DNA from: Symplocastrum torsivum CPER-KK1
Lineage (GTDB): Bacteria > Cyanobacteriota > Cyanobacteriia > Cyanobacteriales > Coleofasciculaceae
Assembly (NCBI GenBank): GCA_019358875.1
Contig: JAHHIF010000041.1
Coordinates: forward strand, 1-61,723
Reading direction: 5' to 3'
DNA: 61,723 nucleotides
This document shows, one piece after another, positions 1 through 7,906 of this stretch (positions are counted from its first letter, which is position 1; each line of letters starts with the position of its first letter). Below the pieces are notes generated by a model that was not told the origin of the DNA, made no database searches, and saw only the letters and a list, made by a program, of their open reading frames with translations. The position numbers and the translations under genes were made by a program.

Positions 1-127
1 CTGAGTATGCAATAAAAACGTGATAGCTTTCATCCCCTCGTCTCCTGCTCAAAATAACGGAGATTGTCTTGAGTAATTTCTTTACCAGTTGAGTCATGCA
101 GCGCGCTGCATACATAACCCCGCCCCC
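1..127. repeat. Terminal direct repeat (circle junction), left copy
   Basis: These 127 bases recur without a mismatch as the last 127 bases of the window. Because an operon reads straight through the join, the simplest explanation is a circular molecule of about 61,596 bp represented with an assembly overlap, not a biological terminal repeat. The copy contains the 3' end of the Cas7-like gene and the start codon region of csx10. Confidence 0.93.
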
Positions 128-719
128 TGTTTCGTCCACTCCCGACCCGCCTCAGTGCCAATGTACCAACGGCTAGAAGTGCCAGCATATCTGCTGTTGG
201 AGTTTCTTCAAACAGCAATTTGGTAGTGAAGCACAAGTCTCGCAAGACAACCCGACTCGAACGCAAGCTATGGGGAGAAGGTGCGCCGTTTTGGGGGTCA
301 ATAGCCGTTTGGCGACGAATCGTTGTGAGGGAAAAGAGAACGTCTGATTCTGTTAGCTTTCTCTGATGCTCAGGACGTGTCTTTTCTTGGTCAAGTTGTA
401 GTCCTACTGCCTTTCGTAAAGCTTCAGGTAAGCAAGCATCTCCAACGTGGATTTTAGAGATAGTTCCGAGGGTGCTACCAGGGATGCCAAACAGATAATT
501 AGCTGTCTCTTGCCAACGGAAGCGACACTCTTCAGGTAGTATGACTACTATATTATCGCACTCCTCACTCAACAATCCTTTCAGAGTGCGTCCCCGTAAA
601 TAGGGAAATCCATTAAAATCATGTTCTACTTCCTGGTCAATTAAACCTGCTACTCCATCACCACGCCCAAAGGTGGCATCACTCAAGAGTTTAATTTTCA
701 GATGGTAAATTTCCATCAT
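30..719 (-). CDS. Type III-D RAMP protein, Cas7/Csm3-like (229 aa)
   Basis: This is a single-module RAMP (RRM-fold) protein, probably a backbone subunit of the type III-D effector. Visible features are the family motif FPYLRGRTLKGLL (about residues 38-50), which matches the 'PyIPGSSLKG' signature of Csm3/Cmr4, and a glycine-rich loop GSGRNRGRG (193-201) that contacts crRNA in relatives. Asp28 and Asp34 lie where Csm3-type subunits carry their target-RNA-cleaving aspartate, but I cannot assign the catalytic one. The start overlaps the end of cas10 by 29 nt; the second Met (716) is equally possible. Its stop overlaps the start of csx10 across the circle join (TGA 30-32, ATG 31-33, equivalent to 61627-61629), so the gene is complete and co-translated with csx10. 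Family membership is firm; the exact subunit name is not. Confidence 0.85.
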   Translation of the reverse strand: MMEIYHLKIKLLSDATFGRGDGVAGLIDQEVEHDFNGFPYLRGRTLKGLLSEECDNIVVILPEECRFRWQETANYLFGIPGSTLGTISKIHVGDACLPEALRKAVGLQLDQEKTRPEHQRKLTESDVLFSLTTIRRQTAIDPQNGAPSPHSLRSSRVVLRDLCFTTKLLFEETPTADMLALLAVGTLALRRVGSGRNRGRGYVCSALHDSTGKEITQDNLRYFEQETRG

Positions 720-2358
720 TTTTCTCCTCTAGGGGGACATGAAACTCCATTGCTTCAATAGCATCAAAGTAGGCGCAGATTCTCTCATTTTTTCTGGGAT
801 TGTCAGTCCAACCACTTTGATGAAGGTCATCAGTCCGTGCTGCTGAAAAACGCGGCAAATAATCCTTATGCAAACCATAGACTTGCAAAAACTGCTGGCT
901 CTTCTCTGAACCTTGGCGTAACTGTTCCCGTAAAGCAACAACCTTATTACGACGACCCTCCCAGTTGGGATGAGTATTAAATTCGCTAACAACTTTGGAA
1001 AAATCAGCCCAATTTCGCCAATCTCTCTCAGAGTGTAAATATACAGGTCGCATGGTTAGATTACCTTCAGTGACTTTATATTCTCGCTTACGGATGTCAC
1101 TAATTGAACCTAACAAACCGCTAGCAGCAATGTGCCAATCAATAGCAGAAAAATCTGACCTTTTCAATCGTTTCTTCTCATCAAGCACAAAGTTTTTAGC
1201 ATTTCTGCACAGTGCCTCACTTAACTGATAAGCTCTGGCAAATGGATAGTGTGTCTTGACAATGGCAATTCCTGCACAAGCCGTCAAGCCTTTGCCATCT
1301 GGAATATTTTCCTTTTCAGCTTCAAATGCATTGAGGTAGAGTTCAGCGATAGTTAATCCCAAACGTCCATCACAGACAAAAGTGACATCATCGCCACCAT
1401 AAACGATTGGACGAAACGGTATATACTTTTCACCGTCTCTTTCTGTAATTGCAAACTGTTCCTGCAATTTCCCGTCTGCTAACTGGATAACTTTATTAGC
1501 AACTACTTTGAGAGCATTTACTCCTGCTTGGTTTAGTTTCTCAGAGAGGTCACGCATACGCATAACATACTCTCGATCCGATTTAGATTCATTGCCGTAG
1601 TCTTTGAAGCGATCGCCCATCCCATTGCCATCAGCATGAACAATAGCCATATAGCTACTGCTACCTTCATTGCGACCTAAATCATCAACGTCATAGGGAA
1701 CTTGGTAATCTCCTAGATCTAAATCTGCAAAGATAGTTTTTATGAGGTGTTTGTTGGCTGGTTCACCCTGTTTCGGGTCAACAGATCGGAGCTTTTCAAC
1801 GATTTCTCTGGAAACTAGATAAGTATTAGGAACACTGTAGCGATCACTCGTATCCACTGCCACTAGTCCAGTCGAAAGACAACTAGCTGTTACTCCCAAG
1901 CCAAGTAACGGTACAGAAAGATTGTACTCGCGTTTCTTTTGCTCCAGTTTTTTGATTACGCTGTCAATCGTTTTGCTGAGCTGATTTCCCCATTTAAAGG
2001 GTTCACTATGAGCGACGACAATTTTTAGACCGGGTGCTTCTCGCAATACCTTTTTGCTTAGTATTTTGGTGAATCTGATGGCACAATCTATATCTTTGAA
2101 AAGACGAACTGCATTACCACCTCCTGTGTAAATTAATTCAGCATCGAGATTATTGTTTTCAATGCGTTTCTCTAGTTGATTACAATTTGGAATATACACA
2201 TTTTCTCCAAACTTTTGCTGCAAAACATGCTTAACCCAATTATTGGTTGCTTGAGCTACTAGGTATGATGCACCTATGTTTTCCCGAAGGCGATTGCTGC
2301 CAAATATATAAGGCTGTATTCCCGTTGTATCGATGACAGTTACTATGTATTGACTCAT
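691..2358 (-). CDS. cas10: Cas10, type III-D, cyclase-competent, HD-less (555 aa)
   Basis: This is the large subunit of the type III effector; on target RNA binding Cas10 makes cyclic oligoadenylates from ATP. The catalytic YGGDD motif is intact (GGDD at residues 321-324), and a degenerate first Palm domain carries YTGGGNA (about 78-84). The stretch HADGNGMGD (241-249) also fits a Palm domain. The protein is short and begins directly with a Palm-like segment (IDTTGIQPYIFGSNRLREN), so the N-terminal HD DNase of Csm1-type Cas10 is absent. Lack of HD is typical of subtype III-D. The start codon overlaps the stop of the CARF nuclease (ATGA at 2355-2358), implying coupled translation. I infer signalling rather than DNA cutting as its main output. 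Confidence 0.93.
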   Translation of the reverse strand: MSQYIVTVIDTTGIQPYIFGSNRLRENIGASYLVAQATNNWVKHVLQQKFGENVYIPNCNQLEKRIENNNLDAELIYTGGGNAVRLFKDIDCAIRFTKILSKKVLREAPGLKIVVAHSEPFKWGNQLSKTIDSVIKKLEQKKREYNLSVPLLGLGVTASCLSTGLVAVDTSDRYSVPNTYLVSREIVEKLRSVDPKQGEPANKHLIKTIFADLDLGDYQVPYDVDDLGRNEGSSSYMAIVHADGNGMGDRFKDYGNESKSDREYVMRMRDLSEKLNQAGVNALKVVANKVIQLADGKLQEQFAITERDGEKYIPFRPIVYGGDDVTFVCDGRLGLTIAELYLNAFEAEKENIPDGKGLTACAGIAIVKTHYPFARAYQLSEALCRNAKNFVLDEKKRLKRSDFSAIDWHIAASGLLGSISDIRKREYKVTEGNLTMRPVYLHSERDWRNWADFSKVVSEFNTHPNWEGRRNKVVALREQLRQGSEKSQQFLQVYGLHKDYLPRFSAARTDDLHQSGWTDNPRKNERICAYFDAIEAMEFHVPLEEKNDGNLPSEN

Positions 2359-3821
2359 GGCGCGTAGTAACGATTATTGTCTTCAATCCATCCCTTAATA
2401 TGAACTTGAAGATTATCAAGCTCTTTGCAGCCAAAAACTGCAATTTTGGGGTCTTCTTTTTCAATTTCAGTTTCAACTTTTAATTCTGCTTCTAATTGCT
2501 TTGGATCATTGTAACAACATACTAAAGCTACACGAGCCTGCTCCCCACCGAGTTGACGTGTTCTAATGTAAGCTTCAAATAGTTTTGACTTACAGAGTGG
2601 TTTAGTGGCATCAGTAGTACAAGATAAAGCAAACAGTTGATAATCTTTCGTAAAGGCAACATCAAACTCAAATTTCTCTTTTTTCGCGTCCTCTACTTTA
2701 AAAGTCATCCCGCTATCATGTATCAAACCAGGATTTTTTTTTGATACTTCTTGTACTTGACTCAATACATAATGCTCAAGCCAAAGACCGTCAAGCCACT
2801 GGCAAGCATATTTAGATTTATCAAATTTACCCTTTTCAGCAAACTGCTTGAGTGATACCTCTATTTCTGATTCACCCAAATACTCTTTGTCTCGTAAAAC
2901 CTTAATTATTCGCTCTATATGGGGTACATATTCCGGAATCCACAAAGCCTTATAGAATTCAACAAGCTCTTCAACTAGCTTATAATTATGCTTCTTAAAA
3001 GCTTCTATAATAGGTTTGCCATCTTCTGGTTGTTTGATGTATTCCTGCAAAGATTCATCCAACTTACGGATGGCAACGTCAGGGGTTAATGCAACTGTAG
3101 CTTGCTCTATCTTCTTGTCTGACTTCCATTCCCACTCAAGTGGTTTGTTCTGCTTTTTCTTCAGTACCTTTACGGCAGGTTTAAGTATGTTATCACACCA
3201 CCAACGCCAAGCTATTGCTAAGTTTATATCAGTATGAAGTTTTGCTAACTCTGGATGAAGCTCTGCTAGTTCTGGCGCGGTTTCTAGTAATTCTTGGTAA
3301 GTAACAGGGTCTTGCGTTAGATGTAATTCATGTAGGTCAAATATTTCTTGCAATAAAAGTTTAAAGGTGACTGGTTCTGGATTAGGAGAATCATTGTCCC
3401 TATCTATGAGCATTTGTAAACTTCGAGCATCAAGATAACTAAATCTAGGATTTTGGACACCTGAAACTTCAAATAAGGCCCGATAGCCATGAACTGACAT
3501 TGCCTTTGTGCCACCTGTGTAATTTAAGCCGAAAGTATGACCTGGATGTTTCTTAAGGACTTCTTTTATCGGACTTTGGATTTTGTCTCGAATGCAGCAT
3601 GAATTAGCCTCATTTCTACCTAGCGAAATAGGTATGACATTGATCGGCTCTAGCATTCTCCCAATACAATCTGCTTTGCTAGCTGTATCTGTACTATGAA
3701 CTAAATAAATGGTGCCTCCCTTTTTCAGCAACATTTTTGCTGCAATGTAGTTAGGTAGAGGGTTTTCACCAACAAGCAGAAACAGATGGTCAACTTTGTA
3801 ATAAGGCTCGGCTGTAGTCAT
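2355..3821 (-). CDS. Card1/Can2-like CARF nuclease (DUF1887 type, 488 aa)
   Basis: This is the predicted cyclic-oligoadenylate-activated ancillary nuclease of the III-D system. The N-terminal half is a CARF domain: a hydrophobic first strand (HLFLLVGENPLPN), and the ligand-binding signature LNYTGGTKAMSVH around residues 99-111, which is diagnostic of Card1/Can2 CARF domains. A helical middle follows (about 150-340). The C-terminal 140 residues look like the PD-(D/E)XK nuclease of DUF1887: WLEHYVL, then FDVAF (Asp387), then LFALSCTT (S400) with lysines at 407 and 411. The usual E/S-x-K spacing is not obvious, so nuclease competence is uncertain. It is the first gene of the operon, downstream of a 364-bp divergent promoter region. 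At 488 aa it is longer than typical Card1, mainly because of the helical insert. Confidence 0.88.
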   Translation of the reverse strand: MTTAEPYYKVDHLFLLVGENPLPNYIAAKMLLKKGGTIYLVHSTDTASKADCIGRMLEPINVIPISLGRNEANSCCIRDKIQSPIKEVLKKHPGHTFGLNYTGGTKAMSVHGYRALFEVSGVQNPRFSYLDARSLQMLIDRDNDSPNPEPVTFKLLLQEIFDLHELHLTQDPVTYQELLETAPELAELHPELAKLHTDINLAIAWRWWCDNILKPAVKVLKKKQNKPLEWEWKSDKKIEQATVALTPDVAIRKLDESLQEYIKQPEDGKPIIEAFKKHNYKLVEELVEFYKALWIPEYVPHIERIIKVLRDKEYLGESEIEVSLKQFAEKGKFDKSKYACQWLDGLWLEHYVLSQVQEVSKKNPGLIHDSGMTFKVEDAKKEKFEFDVAFTKDYQLFALSCTTDATKPLCKSKLFEAYIRTRQLGGEQARVALVCCYNDPKQLEAELKVETEIEKEDPKIAVFGCKELDNLQVHIKGWIEDNNRYYAP

Positions 3822-4185
3822 TTTGTGCTTTTGAATCTACTGGATACAGGTTTAAGTCAATGGAACAGTTGGGGAGACACTCGTAACTTTAGGAGTGCGA
3901 TCGCTCCTCCTTAACTGACAAAATTCAATCAACCCCTCTTTAGAGTTCCCAAATTCTCTGGCGGAGTGTCCCAATGCGTGAAGTCAACATTTTAATTTTT
4001 CCCTAAAGTCTGACCAGTCCAGGGATTGAAGACTTTTGTCAATCGCTCAGGCGATCGCTCACCTCTGGCTACAAGCAGTGAATTTATCCATCTCCTGCAA
4101 ATCCCACCCTAATATGGCACACCATCGGAAATACCCCCTTCCGATGCTTGATACGCTATAAGGCACACCTTAGATTCACGAACCG
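3822..4185. promoter_or_regulatory. Divergent promoter region between III-D operon and WYL regulator
   Basis: These 364 noncoding bases separate the leftward effector operon from the rightward regulator operon. They hold two HIP1-containing stretches, a perfect 8-bp inverted repeat with an 8-bp spacer (CATCGGAA at 4123-4130, TTCCGATG at 4139-4146), and a direct repeat GGCACACC at 4115-4122 and 4162-4169. The inverted repeat ends 39 bp before the regulator start and is a plausible operator for the WYL protein encoded next. Assignment as operator is inference. Confidence 0.5.
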
Positions 4186-5604
4186 ATGGCGGATGTACTC
4201 TTTCGCAATCCCCCGCACCCCAAGCTCCTACAACAGTTAGCCAAAGGACTTTTAGAACAAAATCACCATCTCACCCGCGCTGTCAGACTATGGGCTTTGC
4301 TACGCTGGCTCTACGGCGATAAAGGATACACAGCTCTGCCAGACAGCTTCACCTATGCCGATTGGCGTCAGGCTTTCTTCAGCGAAACTCACCAGGATGA
4401 AAAGCGGGAAGACGTTTTCAGCCATCAAGACCCCAACTGCGCCTGCACTAAAACCACTAGACAATGGCTTCATGAGCTAGATATACCTGTGGATGAATGG
4501 CAACAATCCTTGCAAAAACAAATCCCTATCTCCGACTCTGACCTAAAGGACTTCCTGCAAGAACGGTTATTTGCCCAAGTCCGCAAATCCCTTCAAAGTG
4601 ACCTCGATTTACTTGTTAGTTGGGGCTGGCTCCAACAAGTACCTAGCCAAACTGGCAGGAGCAAGCACTACCGTCGAGTGGAAGTACTGCCCATTTCCCA
4701 TAAACTAGAAAACCTTGAGTCCGAAGGCAGCCTAACAACCAAAGAACAAGTTTATGTAGCTGAAACACTGGAAATGCTTGGGTTTCTCGACCCCAATATA
4801 CCTCTATTAGCTGAACAAATTTCTGAACACCCCCACGAAGATACTCGTCGCGTCTTTTTGTATGTTGACTACCTGGTGCCAGAGTCTACTCAAAAGCAAG
4901 ATGATGTCGATCAGCTCCAAGGGGAATTGCAGGAAATTTGGGACTCCGGACAAATACAGCCTCTGCTCTTGACCTATCACAGCGCTCATCTCGGTTTGGT
5001 CAAAGAGTGCGTTGTCTATCCCGTCTGCATCTATTACATGGAACGGGCAAAATACCTGTGTGCCTATGGCAGCAGCCCCCATGATGAAATCAACTGGCAC
5101 AATTATCGCCTCGATCGCATTTGCTCAAAACGCCTAGTATCATTGGACTGGGAAGACCCGCGTGTACCTCAGTTATTGCGGGAGAAATACGAAGACGGGC
5201 AACTGCCAACCAAAAAAACAGTTCAGACGAAGCTAAAACAAGCTTGGGGTTTTGACTTCTACAAACCATCAGCCCTGATGCTACTGCGGTTTAACCAGAA
5301 ATTTCACGATCACTATATCCGAGGAACTTTCCTGCATCACACCTTTGAACCCGTTGACTACCAGCAAGCAGCCAGCCTCATCAAACAGCACACCCAAAAC
5401 CCAGAACATCGGCAATCTCTATTAGAAATTCTCCAGTCTCGCTCCCCCACCGATGCTTACTACGAAGTTAAATACCGCGTTACAGACTACCACGTACTTA
5501 GGCGATTGCGGGCTTTAGGTCCAGAAGTAGAAATCCTGTTGCCTTGGGACTTACGGGAAAAGATAGCTCAGCATATCCAACAAACTTGGAACCACTACAG
5601 ATAG
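4186..5604 (+). CDS. WYL-domain CRISPR-associated regulator, TIGR03985 family (472 aa)
   Basis: This belongs to the cyanobacterial CRISPR-associated WYL family. The N-terminal half is helical and DNA-binding-like, with a basic stretch near residues 150-170 (SQTGRSKHYRRVEV). The centre has a WYL-type Sm-like fold with VYPVCIYYMERAKYLCAYG, and the C-terminus resembles the WCX region (YYEVKYRVTDYHVLRRLRALGPEVEILLP). WYL proteins sense ligands, often nucleotides, and control defence operons; the Synechocystis WYL protein Sll7009 represses a CRISPR locus. It is divergently oriented to the effector operon and followed within 15 bp by csx3, which suits a regulator-plus-ring-nuclease control module. 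I infer that it controls the divergent promoters; direction of control is unknown. Confidence 0.88.
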   Translation: MADVLFRNPPHPKLLQQLAKGLLEQNHHLTRAVRLWALLRWLYGDKGYTALPDSFTYADWRQAFFSETHQDEKREDVFSHQDPNCACTKTTRQWLHELDIPVDEWQQSLQKQIPISDSDLKDFLQERLFAQVRKSLQSDLDLLVSWGWLQQVPSQTGRSKHYRRVEVLPISHKLENLESEGSLTTKEQVYVAETLEMLGFLDPNIPLLAEQISEHPHEDTRRVFLYVDYLVPESTQKQDDVDQLQGELQEIWDSGQIQPLLLTYHSAHLGLVKECVVYPVCIYYMERAKYLCAYGSSPHDEINWHNYRLDRICSKRLVSLDWEDPRVPQLLREKYEDGQLPTKKTVQTKLKQAWGFDFYKPSALMLLRFNQKFHDHYIRGTFLHHTFEPVDYQQAASLIKQHTQNPEHRQSLLEILQSRSPTDAYYEVKYRVTDYHVLRRLRALGPEVEILLPWDLREKIAQHIQQTWNHYR

Positions 5605-5619
5605 TTTTTGCCAAACCAG

Positions 5620-5952
5620 ATGAATGCTATTCAGTTAAATCATCGTTCCCATCAGACTCAAGATAGCCTTCCCTACCAACACCTCCGCGTCCAGATTACC
5701 AACGATGACGGCATTATTGAGCCAGAAGACCTAAAGGGATTAAAGCTTCCATCTGACATTGATTTCAGTCAGGGAATCGTCATTGAAGACAAAAGCCCAA
5801 TTTGGTTGTATGCCTATTTAGTCCATGAATGTCACCCAGCCGCCTGGGTTGGATGCTACGACCCTCGATATAAAGGTGCTGTCGTCGTGGAAACCCACAC
5901 TCGTATCGTATCTGTTGGTCAAGTCCTCAAACTCGAACTGCCCAGCAACTGA
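5620..5952 (+). CDS. csx3: Csx3/Crn3 ring nuclease (110 aa)
   Basis: Csx3 proteins degrade cyclic tetra-adenylate and so switch off type III signalling. The family signature is clear: LKLPSDIDFSQGIVIED, then PIWLYAYLVHECHPAAWVG, then CYDPRYKGAVVVETH, with the conserved His residues and the DPR motif. I start at the ATG at 5620 (MNAIQLNH), which matches where family members begin; a TTG four codons upstream is in frame but unlikely. It lies 15 bp after the WYL gene, probably on the same transcript. Standing beside a GGDD-bearing Cas10 and a CARF nuclease, it completes a make-sense-degrade cycle. It has no fused AAA domain. Confidence 0.9.
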   Translation: MNAIQLNHRSHQTQDSLPYQHLRVQITNDDGIIEPEDLKGLKLPSDIDFSQGIVIEDKSPIWLYAYLVHECHPAAWVGCYDPRYKGAVVVETHTRIVSVGQVLKLELPSN

Positions 5953-5984
5953 GGTCTGTTTGTAAGCGTGTCGAACAGCTATTG

Positions 5985-6021
5985 TCGCTAATTAATCCCC
6001 CACAGGGGATGGAAATTAGCT
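5985..6021 (+). promoter_or_regulatory. Strong hairpin resembling a CRISPR repeat stem, upstream of cas6
   Basis: A long inverted repeat (outer arms GCTAATT/AATTAGC, inner arms AATCCCC/GGGGAT, 4-nt CACA loop) lies 32 bp before the cas6 start. The inner stem AATCCCC-loop-GGGGA is almost the same as the stem of the 37-nt repeats of both arrays, and it is followed by TGGAAA. It may be a Cas6-binding site in the 5' leader of its own mRNA, a solitary decayed repeat, or an attenuator. The structure is visible; the function is inference. Confidence 0.5.
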
Positions 6022-6052
6022 AAAATTCTCACCAAGTCCAATCAACAGGACA

Positions 6053-7174
6053 ATGGCTCGACCCAAACGAACAAAAAAAGATGCTGCCCCATCTGACCTC
6101 AGTTGGTCGGCTGATACAGAACTGGTAGGGTTGGTCTTTGAATTGACCCCTCGCGCTGCGGACTATCTCTATCCTCAGTACACCGTTGGATTGCACGCTT
6201 GGTTCTTAGACCAGGTACGTCAAACTGACCCCGAACTATCTGCCTATCTCCATGATGGTCAGTCTGAGAAACCGTTTTCCATCTCTAGCCTAGAAGGCGA
6301 ATTGCTCACGGCGGGGAAAAACCTCCAACTCAAGGTTGACGCATCTTACCTCTGGTACGTGAGTGCGCTCTCAAAGCCAGTAGTGCAGTGGCTTGCCCAA
6401 TGGGTACAGGCACTGCCAGAGGTTATTGAGTTACGTGATGCCTCATTCCTCATTCATGCTTGTGAGATTGCTTTAGCGCCAACGACTTATGATGAGTTGT
6501 TTTCAAACGCTCATTCCCCATCGACAACCCTAAAACTCAGCTTTCTCAGTGCCACCAGCTTTCGCCGTAAAGGGAATCATTTTCCGCTGCCCGTACCCAA
6601 CAATCTCTTTCACAGCTACCTGCGCCGCTGGAATGACTTTTCTAATCAGCAATTCGACCAAGATGCCTTTTTAGAATGGGTGGAGGAGTGCGTGTTGATT
6701 CACCGCCACCGCTTGGAGTCTGTGAAAGTCGCAGCCGGGAAGAAGGGTTCGGTAACCGGGTTCACGGGCGCAATCGAGTTGGGATTAACGTCGGCTGCCT
6801 CCTCTCAACCCAAATTCGAGCAGTTGTTCTATGCCTTAGGACAGTTTGCCCCTTACTGTGCGACGGGACACAAAACGACATTTGGTTTGGGGCAAACAAG
6901 GGCGGGATGGCTAACCCAGGAAACGCCGACTGTACCATCGCAGCAGAGCCTATTAGCACAACGCATTGCTGAACTACAAGAGCAGTTTCTCTCACAACGC
7001 AAGCGTGCGGGTGGCACTCGCGCCACTGAGATTGCCGAAACCTGGGCAACGATTTTAGCACGCCGGGAGTTGGGGGAATCATTGATGGCGATCGCCACTG
7101 ACATGGAGATGCGCTATGAGACGGTAAAGACCTATGCCAAGTTAGCGCGACGGGCGTTAACTCAAGTCTCTTGA
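6053..7174 (+). CDS. cas6: Cas6 pre-crRNA endoribonuclease with C-terminal HTH-like tail (373 aa)
   Basis: Cas6 cleaves pre-crRNA at the base of the repeat stem, leaving an 8-nt 5' handle. The family features are a first RRM-like strand ELVGLVFELTP, a candidate catalytic His48 in the first helix (GLHAWFL), FLSATSFRRKGNHFPLPVP in the middle, and the glycine-rich loop ATGHKTTFGLGQTRAG near residues 270-286. Family length is usually about 240-300 aa; here about 75 further residues follow, ending in GESLMAIATDMEMRYETVKTY, which looks like a sigma-region-4/LuxR-type helix-turn-helix. The gene follows csx3 by 100 bp with a repeat-like hairpin between. It belongs to the III-D control side; a second, dissimilar cas6 sits in the type I operon. 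Confidence 0.9.
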   Translation: MARPKRTKKDAAPSDLSWSADTELVGLVFELTPRAADYLYPQYTVGLHAWFLDQVRQTDPELSAYLHDGQSEKPFSISSLEGELLTAGKNLQLKVDASYLWYVSALSKPVVQWLAQWVQALPEVIELRDASFLIHACEIALAPTTYDELFSNAHSPSTTLKLSFLSATSFRRKGNHFPLPVPNNLFHSYLRRWNDFSNQQFDQDAFLEWVEECVLIHRHRLESVKVAAGKKGSVTGFTGAIELGLTSAASSQPKFEQLFYALGQFAPYCATGHKTTFGLGQTRAGWLTQETPTVPSQQSLLAQRIAELQEQFLSQRKRAGGTRATEIAETWATILARRELGESLMAIATDMEMRYETVKTYAKLARRALTQVS

Positions 7175-7276
7175 GGGTTAAATCTGTTGCTGCACGGTCG
7201 ATTCGATTAAGTTATCTGATAAACTCAAGGGCAGCAATGGCTAGCGTTATTAGCTTTTTCAAATCGGTGAGGACAG

Positions 7277-7711
7277 ATGAAAACGCTACTGTTTCTCTGC
7301 ACAGGCAATTACTACCGCAGCCGATTTGCCGAACATTTATTCAATGTATTGGCTCCCAAGCATGGGTTAAATTGGATAGCTACCTCTCGCGGACTAGCGC
7401 TGGAACGGGGTGTAAATAATGTCGGAGCTATCTCCCAGCACGCCCTCATGGGTTTAACCGAGCGCGGAGTAAGCATGGCACTCGATGTGCGCTATCCTCT
7501 TTCCCTAACTGAAGCCGATTTGGTTGCAGCGTCGAAGATTATTGCTGTAGATGAGTCAGAACACCTGCCTTTAATCGTCGAGCGCTTCCCTACCTGGAAA
7601 GATGCGATCGAATACTGGCTAGTTCATGATGTCGAGTACACTCTCCCCGATTCAGCACTCCAACAAATCGAGTACAACATCCAGCAACTAATCGAGCAAC
7701 TGCCGAAATAA
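7277..7711 (+). CDS. Low-molecular-weight protein-tyrosine-phosphatase-like protein (144 aa)
   Basis: The N-terminus FLCTGNYYRSRFAEHLFN carries the C-x5-R P-loop of low-molecular-weight phosphatases and arsenate reductases (C-TGNYY-R-S). Atypical residues inside the loop place it in a divergent group common in cyanobacteria. The usual distal DP(Y/F) acid is represented at best by VHDVEY or LPDS, so activity is uncertain. The ATG at 7277 puts the P-loop about eight residues from the N-terminus, as in the family. It lies 102 bp after cas6 and about 195 bp before parA, with no obvious link to either. An arsenate reductase role is possible but not supported by neighbours. Confidence 0.75.
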   Translation: MKTLLFLCTGNYYRSRFAEHLFNVLAPKHGLNWIATSRGLALERGVNNVGAISQHALMGLTERGVSMALDVRYPLSLTEADLVAASKIIAVDESEHLPLIVERFPTWKDAIEYWLVHDVEYTLPDSALQQIEYNIQQLIEQLPK

Positions 7712-7790
7712 TCGGTTGGCGTGCGCTTTGCGCCAATCCCCAACAACTGATTGTGAGCCTTGGCGCAAGCGTTACTCTCGCTCCTTAGTC

Positions 7791-7848
7791 TAGATATCTA
7801 CAATTCAAGATACCTAGATATCTATAAATAAAGATAGCTAGATATCTA
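7791..7848. repeat. Three 24-bp iterons with palindromic core, candidate parS
   Basis: The perfect palindrome TAGATATCTA occurs at 7791-7800, 7815-7824 and 7839-7848, exactly 24 bp apart, with a partly conserved AGATA between copies. The array sits 59 bp before the GTG start of parA, the usual position of a plasmid centromere and auto-repression site. The same GATATC core at the same 24-bp spacing recurs inside the adjacent partner gene. Binding by the parA partner protein is inference. Confidence 0.75.
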
Positions 7849-7906
7849 GACATTTACCTAGCTCAACCTGTACTCTGTACTGTATCGAGTTGGGTTTACG
7901 ACAAGC

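Noticed and set aside
1..719. Gene at the left edge being truncated by the window
   Set aside because: The stop codon at 30-32 is present; the operon simply continues at the other end of the circular sequence.
6676..7104. Three overlapping frames on both strands within cas6
   Set aside because: Shadow frames of a well-supported gene; arginine/proline-rich composition without motif.
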